From Mesocentrotus franciscanus (Eukaryota > Echinodermata > Echinoidea > Camarodonta > Strongylocentrotidae), in assembly GCA_037976565.1 (NCBI GenBank), contig CP137672.1:32224843-32288842 (forward strand): DNA of 64,000 nt. Reading direction: 5' to 3'. Made by a program: the position numbers and the translations under genes. Positions within the stretch are counted from its first letter, which is position 1. The number at the start of each line of letters is the position of its first letter. Below, piece after piece: positions 33,301 through 43,649 of the stretch. A model generated the notes under the pieces. That model was not told where the DNA came from. It did no database searches and saw only the letters and a list, made by a program, of their open reading frames with translations.

Positions 33301-34803
33301 GTTCTTCTTTTTCTTGTTCTTGTTCTTGTTCTTGTTCTTGTTCTTGTTCTTGTTCTTGTCAGAAGCCATGTCATGTTTTCATGGTTGTCATCCTTTTAAA
33401 TCTTTTCAATTAAAGAACGGTGACAAGGATTGCTTGTTTCTGAATGTAAAGTCATATTTCTGAGTGTCTTCCACCGTCTCCGTACAGAGCAGCGAAAAAG
33501 TAATAGCTCTAATTAGCTCTGAAAAATCTCTGGAAAATAAGAAAAGAGCTCAGGTGAGAAAAACAGTGCAGAAATATTAATAATGGTTGTCTCAAGAACA
33601 ATCTACTTTTCCTATAGTAATTCCACACAGCTCTGATAAGATTTTAAAAGATCTCTGGAAAATAAGAAAAGAGCTCAGGTGAGAAAAACAACACAGAAAT
33701 ATTAATAACAGTTGTCACAAGAAAAATCTACTTTTCCTATATTAATCCCACGATGATAAACTAAAGCTTGATTAATTCATATATTACTGTCTATCCTCAG
33801 GTACACAGACCTTCTTCTGTCCGTACTTTCTCCAGGTGGACGAATTCTAAATGAGGTGTTTGAGTACAACCCAGAAGAAAGGACACCAAAAGGTGAAAGA
33901 CCCTATTGTCTTTTCTATTTCTCTTTTATCCTGTTCAGCCTCGGGTTTCCACTGGTAAGGGGTCAATTTACCACCCCCACCCTCTTTCATCTAAGATCTA
34001 TGCCAAAGAAGTTGTAATTGAGGCAAATTATTTTGTGTACATTGACGTAAGTGCTTGCATGATCATATTGTTCTGCTTTTGTTTTTTTTAAAGAAAATTG
34101 CTTCTATACTACTTTATTAGAATTTATGCAAATTTGGTGCCTCTATTTTTTACATGTTTATGGATATTTCATTGAAAATGAAATACTGTATGAAGTTCAG
34201 TGTTTTGCCCGTTTGTTTAGAATCACAATACCTTATGAAAGAATAACAGTATTGAAATCTTGTTCGTCATAAATCAATTTTTATCAAATTTTGTTACAGG
34301 TCCTCCCCACTGTGTACCTGAGGAAGATATACAGAAGTTATTTGGTGAGAATTTTTTTTATTGAGACAAATCTTGTAAGGAATAAACAAACAATTATGTA
34401 GTTTCTAGTCAAGGAAACAGTACTAGTACTTAGTGTAATTTCTCTATATATTGAAAATGTCAGAATCTTGGGGGGTTACTTATTTGGTTGAGTGTAGCAT
34501 GTGAATGTAGTACCTACAAATATCTTCCTCTTCTCATATTCATTTCTATTGTCTTTAAAATCTCTTTGTGTTGTCTTGTATTGTTTTGTGCATGTACATG
34601 TATTTGTGCATTATTTAATCTTTCTCTACCCTTTTCTTTCATTCTGTCATTCAATATTACTTCTTTTGCCTCCCATCATTCCAGGAGAGAAGTTTATCAT
34701 AGAGATGCTAGGTGACAATGATCACTTAGAAGGAAATGTAAGATTCAGAGAGCGTGGACTAACATGGATGAGGCAAAAGATTCGCTTTATGGTCCTCAAG
34801 TAG
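30308..34803 (+). CDS. TPMT: Thiopurine S-methyltransferase family protein
   Basis: Eight coding exons: 30,308-30,399 (ATG at 30,326), 31,430-31,519, 32,060-32,191, 32,488-32,540, 32,844-32,918, 33,801-33,892, 34,300-34,344 and 34,685-34,803 (TAG). All introns are GT-AG and phases agree. The product would be about 226 residues, a little shorter than vertebrate TPMT. Family marks in order are WAEGWAEGRTGFH at the N-terminus, the SAM-binding motif VLVPLCGKTLDMRWLAE with the acidic GVE after it, FDAIWDRGSLVAI, and a C-terminal GLTWMRQKIRFMVLK. The family transfers methyl groups from SAM to sulfur (or related) nucleophiles in the cytosol; the natural substrate is unknown. An AG with pyrimidine tract before 30,308 implies an upstream untranslated exon. 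Exon 3 lacks one base near 32,096-32,111, so its two halves are in different frames: error or mutation. Confidence 0.92.
31199..31392. mobile_element. TA-flanked MITE, family E copy 1
   Basis: The ends TA-CAGTCAAACCTG and CAGGTTTGACTG-TA are perfect inverted repeats with a TA target site, as in Tc1/mariner-type MITEs. The interior repeats GTCTACAAAGACCACCTGT-like blocks. It lies in the first coding intron of the TPMT gene; a diverged copy is in an INTS2 intron at 61,946-62,124. Confidence 0.85.
32256..32327 (+). pseudogene. Decayed duplicate of TPMT exon 3 end
   Basis: The segment GATATCACTGGGCTCAAGG-ATGCAAAA and GGTTTATGTGGGCTAG repeats the exon 3 end and donor region (GATGTCCCTGGGCTCAAGG-ATGCAAAA, GGTTTGTGTGAGCTAG at 32,156-32,207), with a short insertion between the two parts. 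It lies 100 bp downstream within intron 3 and lacks an acceptor. Confidence 0.75.
32935..33360. repeat. (TTC)n/(TTCTTG)n microsatellite in TPMT intron
   Basis: About 425 bp of TTCTTCTTG- and TTCTTT-type hexamers form an uninterrupted polypyrimidine tract in intron 5. All frames through it are open (poly-Phe, Cys-Ser or Lys-Asn strings), which explains the long spurious ORFs. Confidence 0.95.
33511..33750. repeat. Tandem duplication, about 125-bp unit, TPMT intron 5
   Basis: The block TCTCTGGAAAATAAGAAAAG, AGCTCAGGTGAGAAAAACA, AGAAATATTAATAA and ATCTACTTTTCCTAT occurs twice (from about 33,528 and 33,653) with roughly 90% similarity. Confidence 0.85.
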
Positions 34804-35030
34804 CTCCGTCATTGTGTTCTAAGACTGCCTTCAGATCCAAGACTACCTGAAGCCCAGAATTTGAGACAAAATTTTCTATCGAACATAAATATAGCAACAA
34901 TCTCAGTAATTTTGTAGTACTTACCAATTTCCTTTTTTTGTTTTTCTTTCTTTTCTTTCATCTCATCATCCATATTTTTCTGGCCTTCCATTGCCTCTTT
35001 GATTGCTACTGCTTCCATCTCACATTGTAG

Positions 35031-35149
35031 GAGAGGGATTTTCCATCCAGCTTTTGGCAAATGATGATATCTTGGAGCATAACCAGTATTTTAAAGACCT
35101 CGGACTAACATGGATAAAGCAAAAGATTCGCATCATGACCCTCCAGTAA
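35031..35149 (+). CDS. TPMT alternative terminal exon, copy 2
   Basis: After the acceptor TTGTAG the exon is open in the same phase as the annotated last exon and has exactly the same length (119 nt to TAA). It would encode EGFSIQLLANDD and GLTWIKQKIRIMTLQ against EKFIIEMLGDND and GLTWMRQKIRFMVLK in the first copy. Conservation of phase, stop position and residue pattern with many silent or conservative changes suggests it has been under selection. It could replace exon 8 by alternative splicing, or belong to a partly deleted tandem gene copy; no upstream exons of such a copy are seen. Confidence 0.75.
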
Positions 35150-35249
35150 CTTTGTCATCTCATTCCAAGATTGACTCACTGAACCAGAGAGTAAATCTGG
35201 AAACAACATCTTAGATATGATAGTTATTCCTGTCATATTATTGATATTC

Positions 35250-36460
35250 ATATTATATATTCATATTCATATTCATATTATTCATTCTTCTCTTTTCTTC
35301 TCTTTATTTGCCCACTTCCCCATTTTATATAATGCAAAATCAAGAACTTACGTGATTTGTTAATGATTGCGGTTTGTGCTGCAAGAAATTATTACAGATT
35401 GCAAAAGTTCAATATCTTTATTCAATCATTTCAAGGCATCTGGATTGCTCATGGAATTGTGAGAGTGTCATGCACTCAAAAGATTGTGGTTTTACAGTAT
35501 TCCTTCCTTGAGTAATCTTTTGAACTTTAAGGTCAGGAGTGAATCTTTGAGGGTCCATGTGTATGGAATGGCTGTTTGTTGAGTCAAGCCTTGGTAATGC
35601 TCAGTGGCTGGCAATGTAAATTCAGAAACATGTCTGAACCGTGGCCTAGCCAATTAAGAACCCCTCCTTGAGACTATGACATATGTGAGGAAAAGGATGA
35701 AATCTGGATTTAAAGGGCACTTAACAAAAAATATAGTACTTAACTGGTAATATTACCCTGGTCATATTGGATTTATTCAAGCAGACAATTTTTGCACCAT
35801 CATTATGTTGAGTATTCCTACCATATGGTCTCTAGGAGGGCACTTGGCCATTATGATCACAATGTCTGGCTTTCATCATCCTACCAGGTCCCTTGTTTTC
35901 TTCTGGGTAATTTTCTTTTTAAAATAGCCATATCATGTTATGGAAGATATAAATTGAAGTTGATCAATAGTCTATTATGTTTTATATTTCTTGTTTTGTA
36001 TAAATGTATGCAGTTTACTCTGCACAACTTGAAGTTGCACAAATTTCCCTAAGTCAAATCGATTTTTTAAAACCAAACTATGCGTGTTATTTACACATTC
36101 TAAGTCGAAGTATTTTTTGTGGTCCCAGTCGATTCTACCTATGCAGAGTTAACTGTATAATATCTTATACAGTCTTAACAACTAAATTATTCATACCTCT
36201 TGTAAATTTGATGTTTTTCGTGTTTTTCGTAACTCGAGAATGAAAGATGGACTGGTTGAATTAGGGCCTTTGTTGAATTCTTTGAGATGTATACGCGTTA
36301 AAATGTCACATTCTCAAGAAACATAAATCGGGACAATTAAATTTTTCGCATACTTAAAAACTTTAAGAACGTGGTAAGGGCATGAATAATTTAGTTGTTA
36401 ACTGTACATCCTTCTTCCACATTCTTTCTGCCTCTATCAATATCTATCCAATCCTTTCTT
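35250..36460. other. Non-coding DNA between duplicated terminal exons
   Basis: Apart from a TATTCATATTCAT microsatellite near 35,248-35,285 nothing distinctive was recognised. If copy 3 is used, this would be intron. Confidence 0.4.
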
Positions 36461-36464
36461 CTAG

Positions 36465-36547
36465 GAGAGAAATGTTCTATTGAGCTATTGGCCGATGATG
36501 TGGGAGTGGGCCGTTTGAGAAAGATTCGCATTATTATCCTCAAATAG
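36465..36547 (+). CDS. TPMT alternative terminal exon, copy 3 (shortened)
   Basis: A pyrimidine-rich tract and CTTCTAG acceptor precede an open 83-nt exon in the same phase, ending in TAG. It would encode EKCSIELLADD and LRKIRIIILK; a 36-nt central part present in copies 1 and 2, including GLTW, is missing without loss of frame. Spliced to exon 7 it would give a protein of about 214 residues. Loss of exactly twelve codons keeps it usable, but expression is unproven. Confidence 0.65.
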
Positions 36548-36747
36548 CCTTTGCATGCATACAGTACCGGACCAGTGTGATCAGGTTGTAGGAAGTGCTG
36601 TGGCGGATTCAGGTGGTGGGGGAAAAAGAAAGTGTCAAAAATATCCAATGATTACCACAAAAATAAAAATAGAAATCTGCATTGTGCCTATGCCATTTAA
36701 AAATCAAACACTCATCATTTAAGGGAACTAGCATAAACTGGCTTCAG

Positions 36748-36835
36748 TATCCTCAATAGCCTTCGAATGCATCAGTACAGGACCAGTTTTATTAGTGTGT
36801 AGGGAAGTGCTGAGGCAGATTCGGGTTGTGAGCAC
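36748..36835 (+). pseudogene. Relic of a fourth terminal-exon duplicate
   Basis: ATCCTCAATAGCCTTCGAATG-CATCAGTACAGGACCAGT and the following AGGGAAGTGCTGAGGCAGATTC repeat the stop region and 3' flank of copy 3 (36,535-36,620). No acceptor or open exon remains upstream. Confidence 0.7.
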
Positions 36836-37305
36836 AGGTACCAGTATGTAAAGTATAACTTGTGATTCTTGTTATTTTCTGTGGATGTAAATTGTGCACA
36901 TTTCAAGTTACCATTTTGGATTTGTAATCATGTTATCAGTCATGAATATGTTAATAGACGCATAGCAGTGGGCTCTCATGGGGAATCTGACACCATTAGG
37001 GTGTTTACCTAATAACAGGTGTTGTCAATCACCAGGATTAGCCTTCAGTTTTATGAACAACGGGCCTTATGTAATGCTCTGCATTTTCCACCCATCCCCC
37101 ATATGGTAAAGTCATTTCATCCCATATCCCTCGACCCCGAAGACTCTGAGAGACTAGGGGGTATTTTTTGATGGGACCACGGGTTTGCTGTGTGCAACAC
37201 TTGTACACCCATCAATGGCATTTCCACCAAGTCTGGTGTCAGCGAATTATGACCTTCTGATGACCATCTCCCTTTAATTGTAAAAAAAGATTCATAAAAT
37301 TTGTC

Positions 37306-37824
37306 TTAAAGGTACTATGTCCCTTTTGCAGCCAACATCAAATTCTGTAGAACTTTGCAGGAAGTATGAATATGTCATGTATGTCCTATCTGTGAAATTT
37401 AAACGTTAGCAGTGTCCTAATATTCAAATTATGCAAGGAAACCCGTTTACTTCTAGACTTCACTGTCAGACACTATTGAGTGACTGACTGACATCTTTAT
37501 TCTTTGGTAATAACATACATAAAATGAGCTGTAAAGGTACATGAGCATTTGTCTACATCAATAACCCACTTCTTGTAATGGCCAAAATTAAACTGATTGA
37601 ATCTTTGCGCAGCACAAAACGTATGACCATTCGGTACAAGGGTCTGAAAATCAGACTATTAGGTGATTGCAATCACTTAAGTCGATTCCACAACTAATGG
37701 TCATTATTCTCCTACTAAAAGCTATTTTCAAGCCCTTTCGTTTTGAGGGAAGTTCTAAATTAGTATTGTCTTTCAAATGCCGTTTTCACTTTTTTGGCCT
37801 GCAAATGGGACATAGTACCTTTAA
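37306..37824. mobile_element. TTAA-flanked MITE, family A copy 2
   Basis: This 519-bp copy is inverted relative to 1,401-1,930 and has intact TTAA on both sides, with ends AGGTACTATGTCCC and GGGACATAGTACCT. Alignable internal blocks include AAACCCGTTTACTT, GACACTATTGAGTGACTGAC and GATTGAATCTTTGCGCAGCA. Non-coding and non-autonomous. Confidence 0.9.
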
Positions 37825-38039
37825 GATGTGATAGATTTTAGTGTTACAAGAAGTCATTGACTATCAGTAGATGTATAAATTGATATTAAAGAAAATTGAT
37901 TTAATATCTAGAAATCATAGTACATTTTGGGGTAATTGTTTTTTAAATTCATAAATGTAGATATATTTTTATGATTAAAATGATTGATCTTTTAAATATT
38001 AATTGTCTGTACTTTGTATTGCATGAAAGGGAAATATAA

Positions 38040-38305
38040 TGTTGGAAAAGAGGGAGAGAGAGGGGGAAAAGAGAACAGTAGAGAACATGAGAGAGGGAAG
38101 AAAAAGATCAAGAAAGGAATTAAGAGAGATAGGCAAAGGCTAGAGAGAGAGAGAGAGAGAGAGAGGCGGGGGTGGGGTGAAGAGAAAGTTAGAAGTGAGA
38201 AGTGAGAGCAGGGACCTGTAAATTGTAAAAATTTAGCAATACGCAGTCCCTGGTGGGAGAGCTCGGGGGAGGGGAGGAAGAGAGAGAGAGAGAGATTGGG
38301 GTGAC
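38040..38305. repeat. GA-rich low-complexity DNA
   Basis: AGAGAGAGAG runs with GGGAAAAGAG blocks dominate; frames on both strands are open by composition only. Confidence 0.8.
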
Positions 38306-38598
38306 ATGAAATTGATGACTCGTTATGTACAAAAGATAGATTATTCACTTAGTATTGAAAGATGGTACACAAAACCACAGAGATTAATAAAGAGTTTATT
38401 TTAAGTTTCAAATGTTTTTAAAGGGTATCTAATTTCGTCATAAATTATATACATCAACCTGTCATAGATCCTACTCAATTGCTCGCCACACAAGTGTATT
38501 TTGAAAACTAAAAACTGAAATCTATTGTACTTCTTTTTCTAATCCATAAAAGTGCCTAAGCAAAGAAAATATTTTTTTTTTTTAAGTGCAAAAATACT

Positions 38599-38670
38599 TG
38601 CGTTGGCCGGGAATCGAACCCGGGTCAATTGCTTGGAAGGCAACTATGCTAACCACTATACCACCAACGC
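38599..38670 (-). tRNA. tRNA-Gly (TCC anticodon)
   Basis: The minus strand folds as a 72-nt cloverleaf. The 7-bp acceptor GCGTTGG pairs with CCAACGC before discriminator A. The D-arm region TGGTATAGTGGTTAGCA contains the A box, the loop CTTCCAA shows anticodon TCC, and GGTTCGATTCC is the B box and T-arm. A run of T on the minus strand (A5 at about 38,590-38,594 on the plus strand) directly follows the 3' end as an RNA polymerase III terminator. No intron and no encoded CCA. All arms pair well, so it looks functional rather than a SINE. Confidence 0.95.
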
Positions 38671-39289
38671 TTCACATGTGCCTGATGGGAGATTGCGCTA
38701 TCCAATTTTCTCGCTCAAAATTTCATTTGATGATGGCATCATGTAAATATGTCAATCATAGTTATAGGCAAGTATATCTTCTTTTTTTAAGAAAGAAAGA
38801 GGAAGAAGGAGGAAATTAGAGAAGAGAAGGGGGAAAAAAAGAGGAAAAGAAGAAAAAAACCAATTCAGATAAAAGTATTTTTCCTAATAATAGGAAGATA
38901 CACAACAGGTACTAATTTCACTTTAAATCTGCATATGCTTATATATATCTGCTTTATAGGTCCCCCCACGTGCCCCCGGTTTTACTGGTCAAGTTTTCAT
39001 GCCACGTCAACACCCAAGCTAAAATTAAAGCAGCCTATAGCAGTCCATTTATATAGCTCTCATTTCGTATAGGCGCGCCTGAACTTATGCTGACCTTATA
39101 AACTTTCGGGGAGTTGATTCTACTTCAGTTGTACACAAAATAATGACCGGATTATTTGATACGTTTTCCTATTTTATCGAAATGATGACGATTCAGAAAA
39201 GTGATCTCGTCTATATAATTTAGTTTGTCGTTTATCATGATTCTTTACAATCTTTGAATAATATTCTCAACTTTGAACTGCAGAAAGTA

Positions 39290-40346
39290 TCTGAATGGTT
39301 TTTATTATATTTGGATATAAAAATGAATAATCAAGTTATAAACACGTGTAAGTCATACAAAAATTGTAGGTGTCTTGATTGATGAAAAACTTACATAGAC
39401 TGATAACCATATAACAGATGTAACAAACAAAATATCCAAAAATGTTGGTGTCATCCGCAAACTTAGCAATTTCTTGCCTCAACGTATTCTTATTAATTGT
39501 ATAATACCTTAATCTTGCCTTATTTATCTTATTGTAATGTAGTGTGGGTAAACACATATCCAACGAAATTGCAACTATTGTATACATTACAGAAAAGAGC
39601 TATTAGTATCTGTTCATTTTCTTGGAGACAAGCCCATACTAAAGAATTATTTGTTAGATTTAATGTTCTTACTGTCTTTCAACTCTTACTACTGTACATG
39701 TACAATATTACTTTTTAAACACATAAGCAGAATATGTTCCATAAATCATTATCATCAATGCTCAATTTGAATTCAGCTGTACATGGCCATAAATACAAGA
39801 AGCAGAAATAAATATCATGTATGGACTGTTAATAAAACTTACGCACTATTCTCTTCTAGACATCAGGGCGATCAGGCTCCTGTTATCTGGAACAATCTTT
39901 CACTAGAAATAAAGTCACTTAACTCAAACCAAATCCTACTTAATCACAGGTGTTTGAAATAAATTCTTGATTTTACTGCCTTGTATTGTCCTGTGGTGGA
40001 TTTGTGCGGTAATATGTATTTTTTTAAAATAAAATATGTCATATATTGGTAATTATTTATTTCTTTATAGTACTATATTATCTTTTAAATTTTCTATATT
40101 ATATTGAATGTTCAATGCAACTTATTTTACCTTTATTAAGGGTGGTCGTCTCGACAAATCCTCATGGTTTTTTATGGCCACCCAATTCCAATAATGCTCT
40201 ATCTTGTATTGTTATCTGCTGTATTGCTTTATTGTTTTATCATTTAACCTTATTTGGTACTCTTGGATTTATATTGTTAATTTGTCATGATTGTATTCTG
40301 TTCTGTATATTTTATTGGAATTGAATAAAATTGAATTGAATTGAAA
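39290..40346 (+). pseudogene. 3' part of a CR1/L2-like LINE
   Basis: In shifting frames the segment encodes the C-terminal part of a LINE ORF2: ISKNVGVIRKLSNFLPQRIL, then ILPYLSYCNVVWVNTYPTKL, LLYTLQKRAIS, and finally PVIWNNLSLEIKSL. These are standard landmarks downstream of the reverse transcriptase. It ends in an (ATTGA)n tail (TGAATAAAATTGAATTGAAT near 40,320-40,346), the short-tandem 3' end usual for L2/CR1 groups. Stops and frame changes make it a dead, 5'-truncated copy. Confidence 0.75.
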
Positions 40347-40437
40347 TAATCTGTTGTCTCTGGTATGTTGTTTATATAATCTGTGTCGATTTGTCTTTTT
40401 TTTAAATTAAATAAAGTTTTCTTGAAAGGGCCATCCA

Positions 40438-40539
40438 TCTCTCATTCTCTCTCTCTGTGTCTCCCTCCCTCTGTCTGCCTGTCTCTCTCTCCCTCTCTCT
40501 CTCTCGATATCCCCGGCCCTCTCTCTCTCTCTCTCGATA

Positions 40540-40582
<43 letters not shown>

Positions 40583-40585
40583 CTC
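40438..40585. repeat. CT microsatellite
   Basis: (CT)n tracts are interrupted twice by CTCGATATCCC, giving an irregular compound microsatellite. Confidence 0.9.
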
Positions 40586-41009
40586 CCCTTCTGTCTGTCT
40601 GTCTAGCCTTCTCCATATCCCTATAGTAGTCTTCACTCCTTCTTCTAACTTTCTGTTCTATCCTTCCATATAATTTATTCCTTTCCTTCGTCTTGCCTAG
40701 CCTATTGCAGCATTTTCCCCTTTCCATTCGAACTTTCATGTCACATGATGCGAGGTTCATCAATTTAATGTCCAATAAATCTCATCTGACGAATTCATAT
40801 AGCTCACATCAGTTTCCTATTTCTTCTTGATTTCCTCAATGCTCCCAATTTCTATCCAAGGGATCCTTATCATCCTTCTCTTAAAATATTTGCACAACTT
40901 TCGCTTTTGTCTGATATGTTACTGATAATAAAATTGATAATTGAATAAACAAATTCATATTCCCAATTTTATTCCTGTTTGTTTTCCTTCCAATAGGCAG
41001 CCACCATGG

Positions 41010-41437
41010 TGCCAGGTAAAAATGTCAGAGGTAAAAATGTCAGAGGAAAAAATGTCAGAGGTAAAAATGCCAGAGGTAAAAATGTCAGAGGTAAAAATGT
41101 CAGAGGTAAAAATGTCAGAGGAAAAAATGTCAGAGGTAAAAATGTCAGAGGTAAAAATGTCAGAGGTAAAAATGTCAGAGGAAAAAATGTCAGAGGTAAA
41201 AATGTCAGAGGTAAAAATGTCAGAGGTAAAAATGTCAGAGGTAAAAGTGTCAGAGGTAAAAGTGTCAGAGGTAAAAATGTCAGAGGAAAAAATGTCAGAG
41301 GTAAAAATGTCAGAGGTAAAAATGTCAGAGGGAAAAATGTCAGTGGTAAAAAAATCAGAGGTAAAAATGTCAGAGGAAAAAATGTAAAAGGAAAAAAATT
41401 TCGAAGGGAAAATGTCGGAGGTAAAAATGTCAGGTAA
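41010..41437. repeat. 15-bp minisatellite, about 28 units
   Basis: The consensus unit is GGTAAAAATGTCAGA with GGAAAAAATGTCAGA as the main variant, which recurs about every third to fifth unit. Because 15 is divisible by three, several frames stay open over the whole array and give GKNVR or VKMSE pentapeptide repeats; these frames are probably incidental. The left flank CCACCATGGTGCCA gives one frame a start in a strong context. A small related array lies at 147-235. Confidence 0.95.
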
Positions 41438-41439
41438 AA

Positions 41440-42295
41440 AAAACATGTAGGGGTTAAAATCGGTGCCGTCATAATATCTCAGCACTTAATCTCACAAAAT
41501 GTCGAGACGTAAGCTACTGGGCTAGTCTATTATATTTTATAAATGAATGTGCATTGTACTTCGTACATGTCCTGAGGATAATACAATGTGGAAAATAAAT
41601 TTGAAACTTATATTTTGTGATCAGGTTTGCATAGGCCTATATGAGTTTCTATCATGTTTCGATATTTTAAATCTGTTGATATTTTAATGTTTATTTGGTT
41701 TTGAGAAAGTAGGCCTAAGTACATAGAATATTAAGATTGAATGAGATAAAACAGGGAATCAGTTATAAAGATCGCACAGAAATTCCACAAATTCAGTAAT
41801 TAGACTCATGTTCATGTCCATCCCAGCAAAGACTGTTATGACAAGAAAACATTAAGAAAAGACACGGATGCTTTGTTCCCTCATTAATACTTTAACAAAC
41901 AATAGTTTAACAAACAATATCAAAGCTTCGCTTGAAGAATGTCAGATAGTAGGCCTACAAGTAGTAAACGTTGAGACATATCTACCCAGGTATTTTGTCA
42001 TGTGCTTTCGACTTTTATTAATGCAGTACGTTTCGAAAGGCAGAAATTATTGTATTTGTTGGGTTAAACATAACACTGTGTAACTTTATATAAAAACATC
42101 ATGTTTGTGATTAAGAAACGTGGGAGAAATACAATTTAAGTCCCTCAATTCCAACTGTTTTTTTTTTCCTGCCAAATTCGTGATGCATTTTGTTTAATGT
42201 GTAGACTTGTACGAATCAGTGTACCTGCTGGAAACTGTCGTATACTGGCAGTGTATGCCAGCACACCTTTTATAAATCCTGCACCAAATATCCTT
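41440..42295. other. Intergenic DNA, no gene seen
   Basis: AT-rich sequence without recognisable exons, RNA genes or element ends. Confidence 0.4.
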
Positions 42296-42619
42296 CAAAC
42301 AATATTATCATGTATACAAGCAGTCTCATGATGCTATAAATGGGTACAGTTCTATGTTTATGATATGTTACTCATGAATAAATATTTGTCAATTTCAGAG
42401 TTTGATCTCTCACAGCAAATAATTATAGAACGATGTAGCTTAAACAGAACCTCTGCAAACAATATTATCATGTATACAAGCAGTCTCATGATGCTATAAA
42501 TGGGTACAGTTCTATGTTTATGATATGTTACTCATGAATAAATATTTGTCAATTTCAGAGTTTGATCTCTCACAGCAAATAATTATAGAACGATGTAGCT
42601 TAAACAGAACCTCTGCAAA
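42296..42619. repeat. Perfect 160-bp tandem duplication
   Basis: The block from CAAACAATATTATCATG to AACAGAACCTCTG at 42,296-42,455 is repeated at 42,456-42,615 without a visible difference. Identity at this level in such a repeat-diverged region implies a very recent duplication or an assembly duplicate. Confidence 0.95.
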
Positions 42620-42858
42620 GCGCGCGCTTATCTGGAATGTGATGGTGCGGTTATCATTTGACGTAACATGGGCGGCTTTCTGCTTTGTATCAGAGTATCA
42701 AAGCTGCTTATTGATGTTCTCCCAGATTGATTGATGTAGTCTCTCCTTGATCGACGATCAACTCTTTGCAAAGCGCGCGCTTCTCTGGAATGTGATGGTG
42801 CGGTTAGCATTAGATGTAACATGCGCGGCTTTCTGCTTTGTATCAAAGTATCAAGCCC
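42612..42858. repeat. Direct repeat with GCGCGCTT blocks
   Basis: The block TGCAAAGCGCGCGCTT, CTGGAATGTGATGGTGCGG and GGCTTTCTGCTTTGTATCA occurs at about 42,615-42,702 and again at 42,769-42,852. Spacing is about 154 bp and similarity about 90%. Confidence 0.8.
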
Positions 42859-42859
42859 A

Positions 42860-43649
42860 CAAGAAAGTGGAATTGTTGGAAATATGCATTTGTAGGAAAT
42901 TACATTTTATAATGGTCATTGCCACGCTGTTAAGATGTCCATCAATCTTCAGAAGGGACGGGAAAGTGGGGGAGGGGAGCGGAGGACTCACAGTGTGATA
43001 TCTTATCCTCTTTTTTTTAGCGGGGGCTGTGTCGACTTTTCTTTTTATTTAATGATTACACCATCGAGCCACAACTCGGCCTATGTAATGGAGGGACGCT
43101 GTGTCCGAAATTCGGCCTAGCATGCCCATGCATGAAACCCCAATTGCTTACTATTGTTTAGAATAAAATAATTTACTGTCATTATGAGTGTTTATCAACA
43201 CTTTAATTCCAGGCCCGTAAGAAGGTTTATGAAAAGGAGATACGTATGTTTTTTTTTCTCGACCGATTTATTATATTATAATATCTGAATAGCATATTGG
43301 GCGGACATCTCCTCGATCATCACTCGGACGTGAGGCCGGGACGTCATCTAAACCTCTCTGACAAGCAAACAAAAGTACAAAGTCTGAGGTCATCAGCTTT
43401 TTATATTTAAGTCTTTACTCCCAATCTGTTCCAAAATAAAAAGAATAGGAAACAAGTATCGACGGGCTATTGTTTTCAATAGGTCTATAATTATTTCAAA
43501 CTTGCCCGCTCAAGTTTTTTTCTTTTCCGCGCAGTTGTATTTTTTTTTCTTCAACGACACCATAAAATGGAAATTTTACCAGAATGGAAATTGTTACGCC
43601 GAATTATTATTAATTTCTATCTGTAAAAGATAAATCACCTTTAAAAGGT
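42860..43649 (+). other. Upstream region of INTS2
   Basis: No other gene is recognised between the direct repeats and the INTS2 start codon. The INTS2 promoter and 5' untranslated region should be in this stretch, but no TATA box or clear initiator was identified. Confidence 0.4.

Noticed and set aside
32705..33463. 252-codon open frame rich in phenylalanine, and overlapping Ser/Cys and Lys/Asn frames
   Set aside because: All frames arise from the pyrimidine microsatellite in TPMT intron 5; real TPMT exons lie on both sides.
40941..41485. Open frames of 143-176 codons on both strands across the 15-bp minisatellite
   Set aside because: The period is a multiple of three, so open frames are expected; no flanking conserved domain, splice evidence or codon bias supports a gene.
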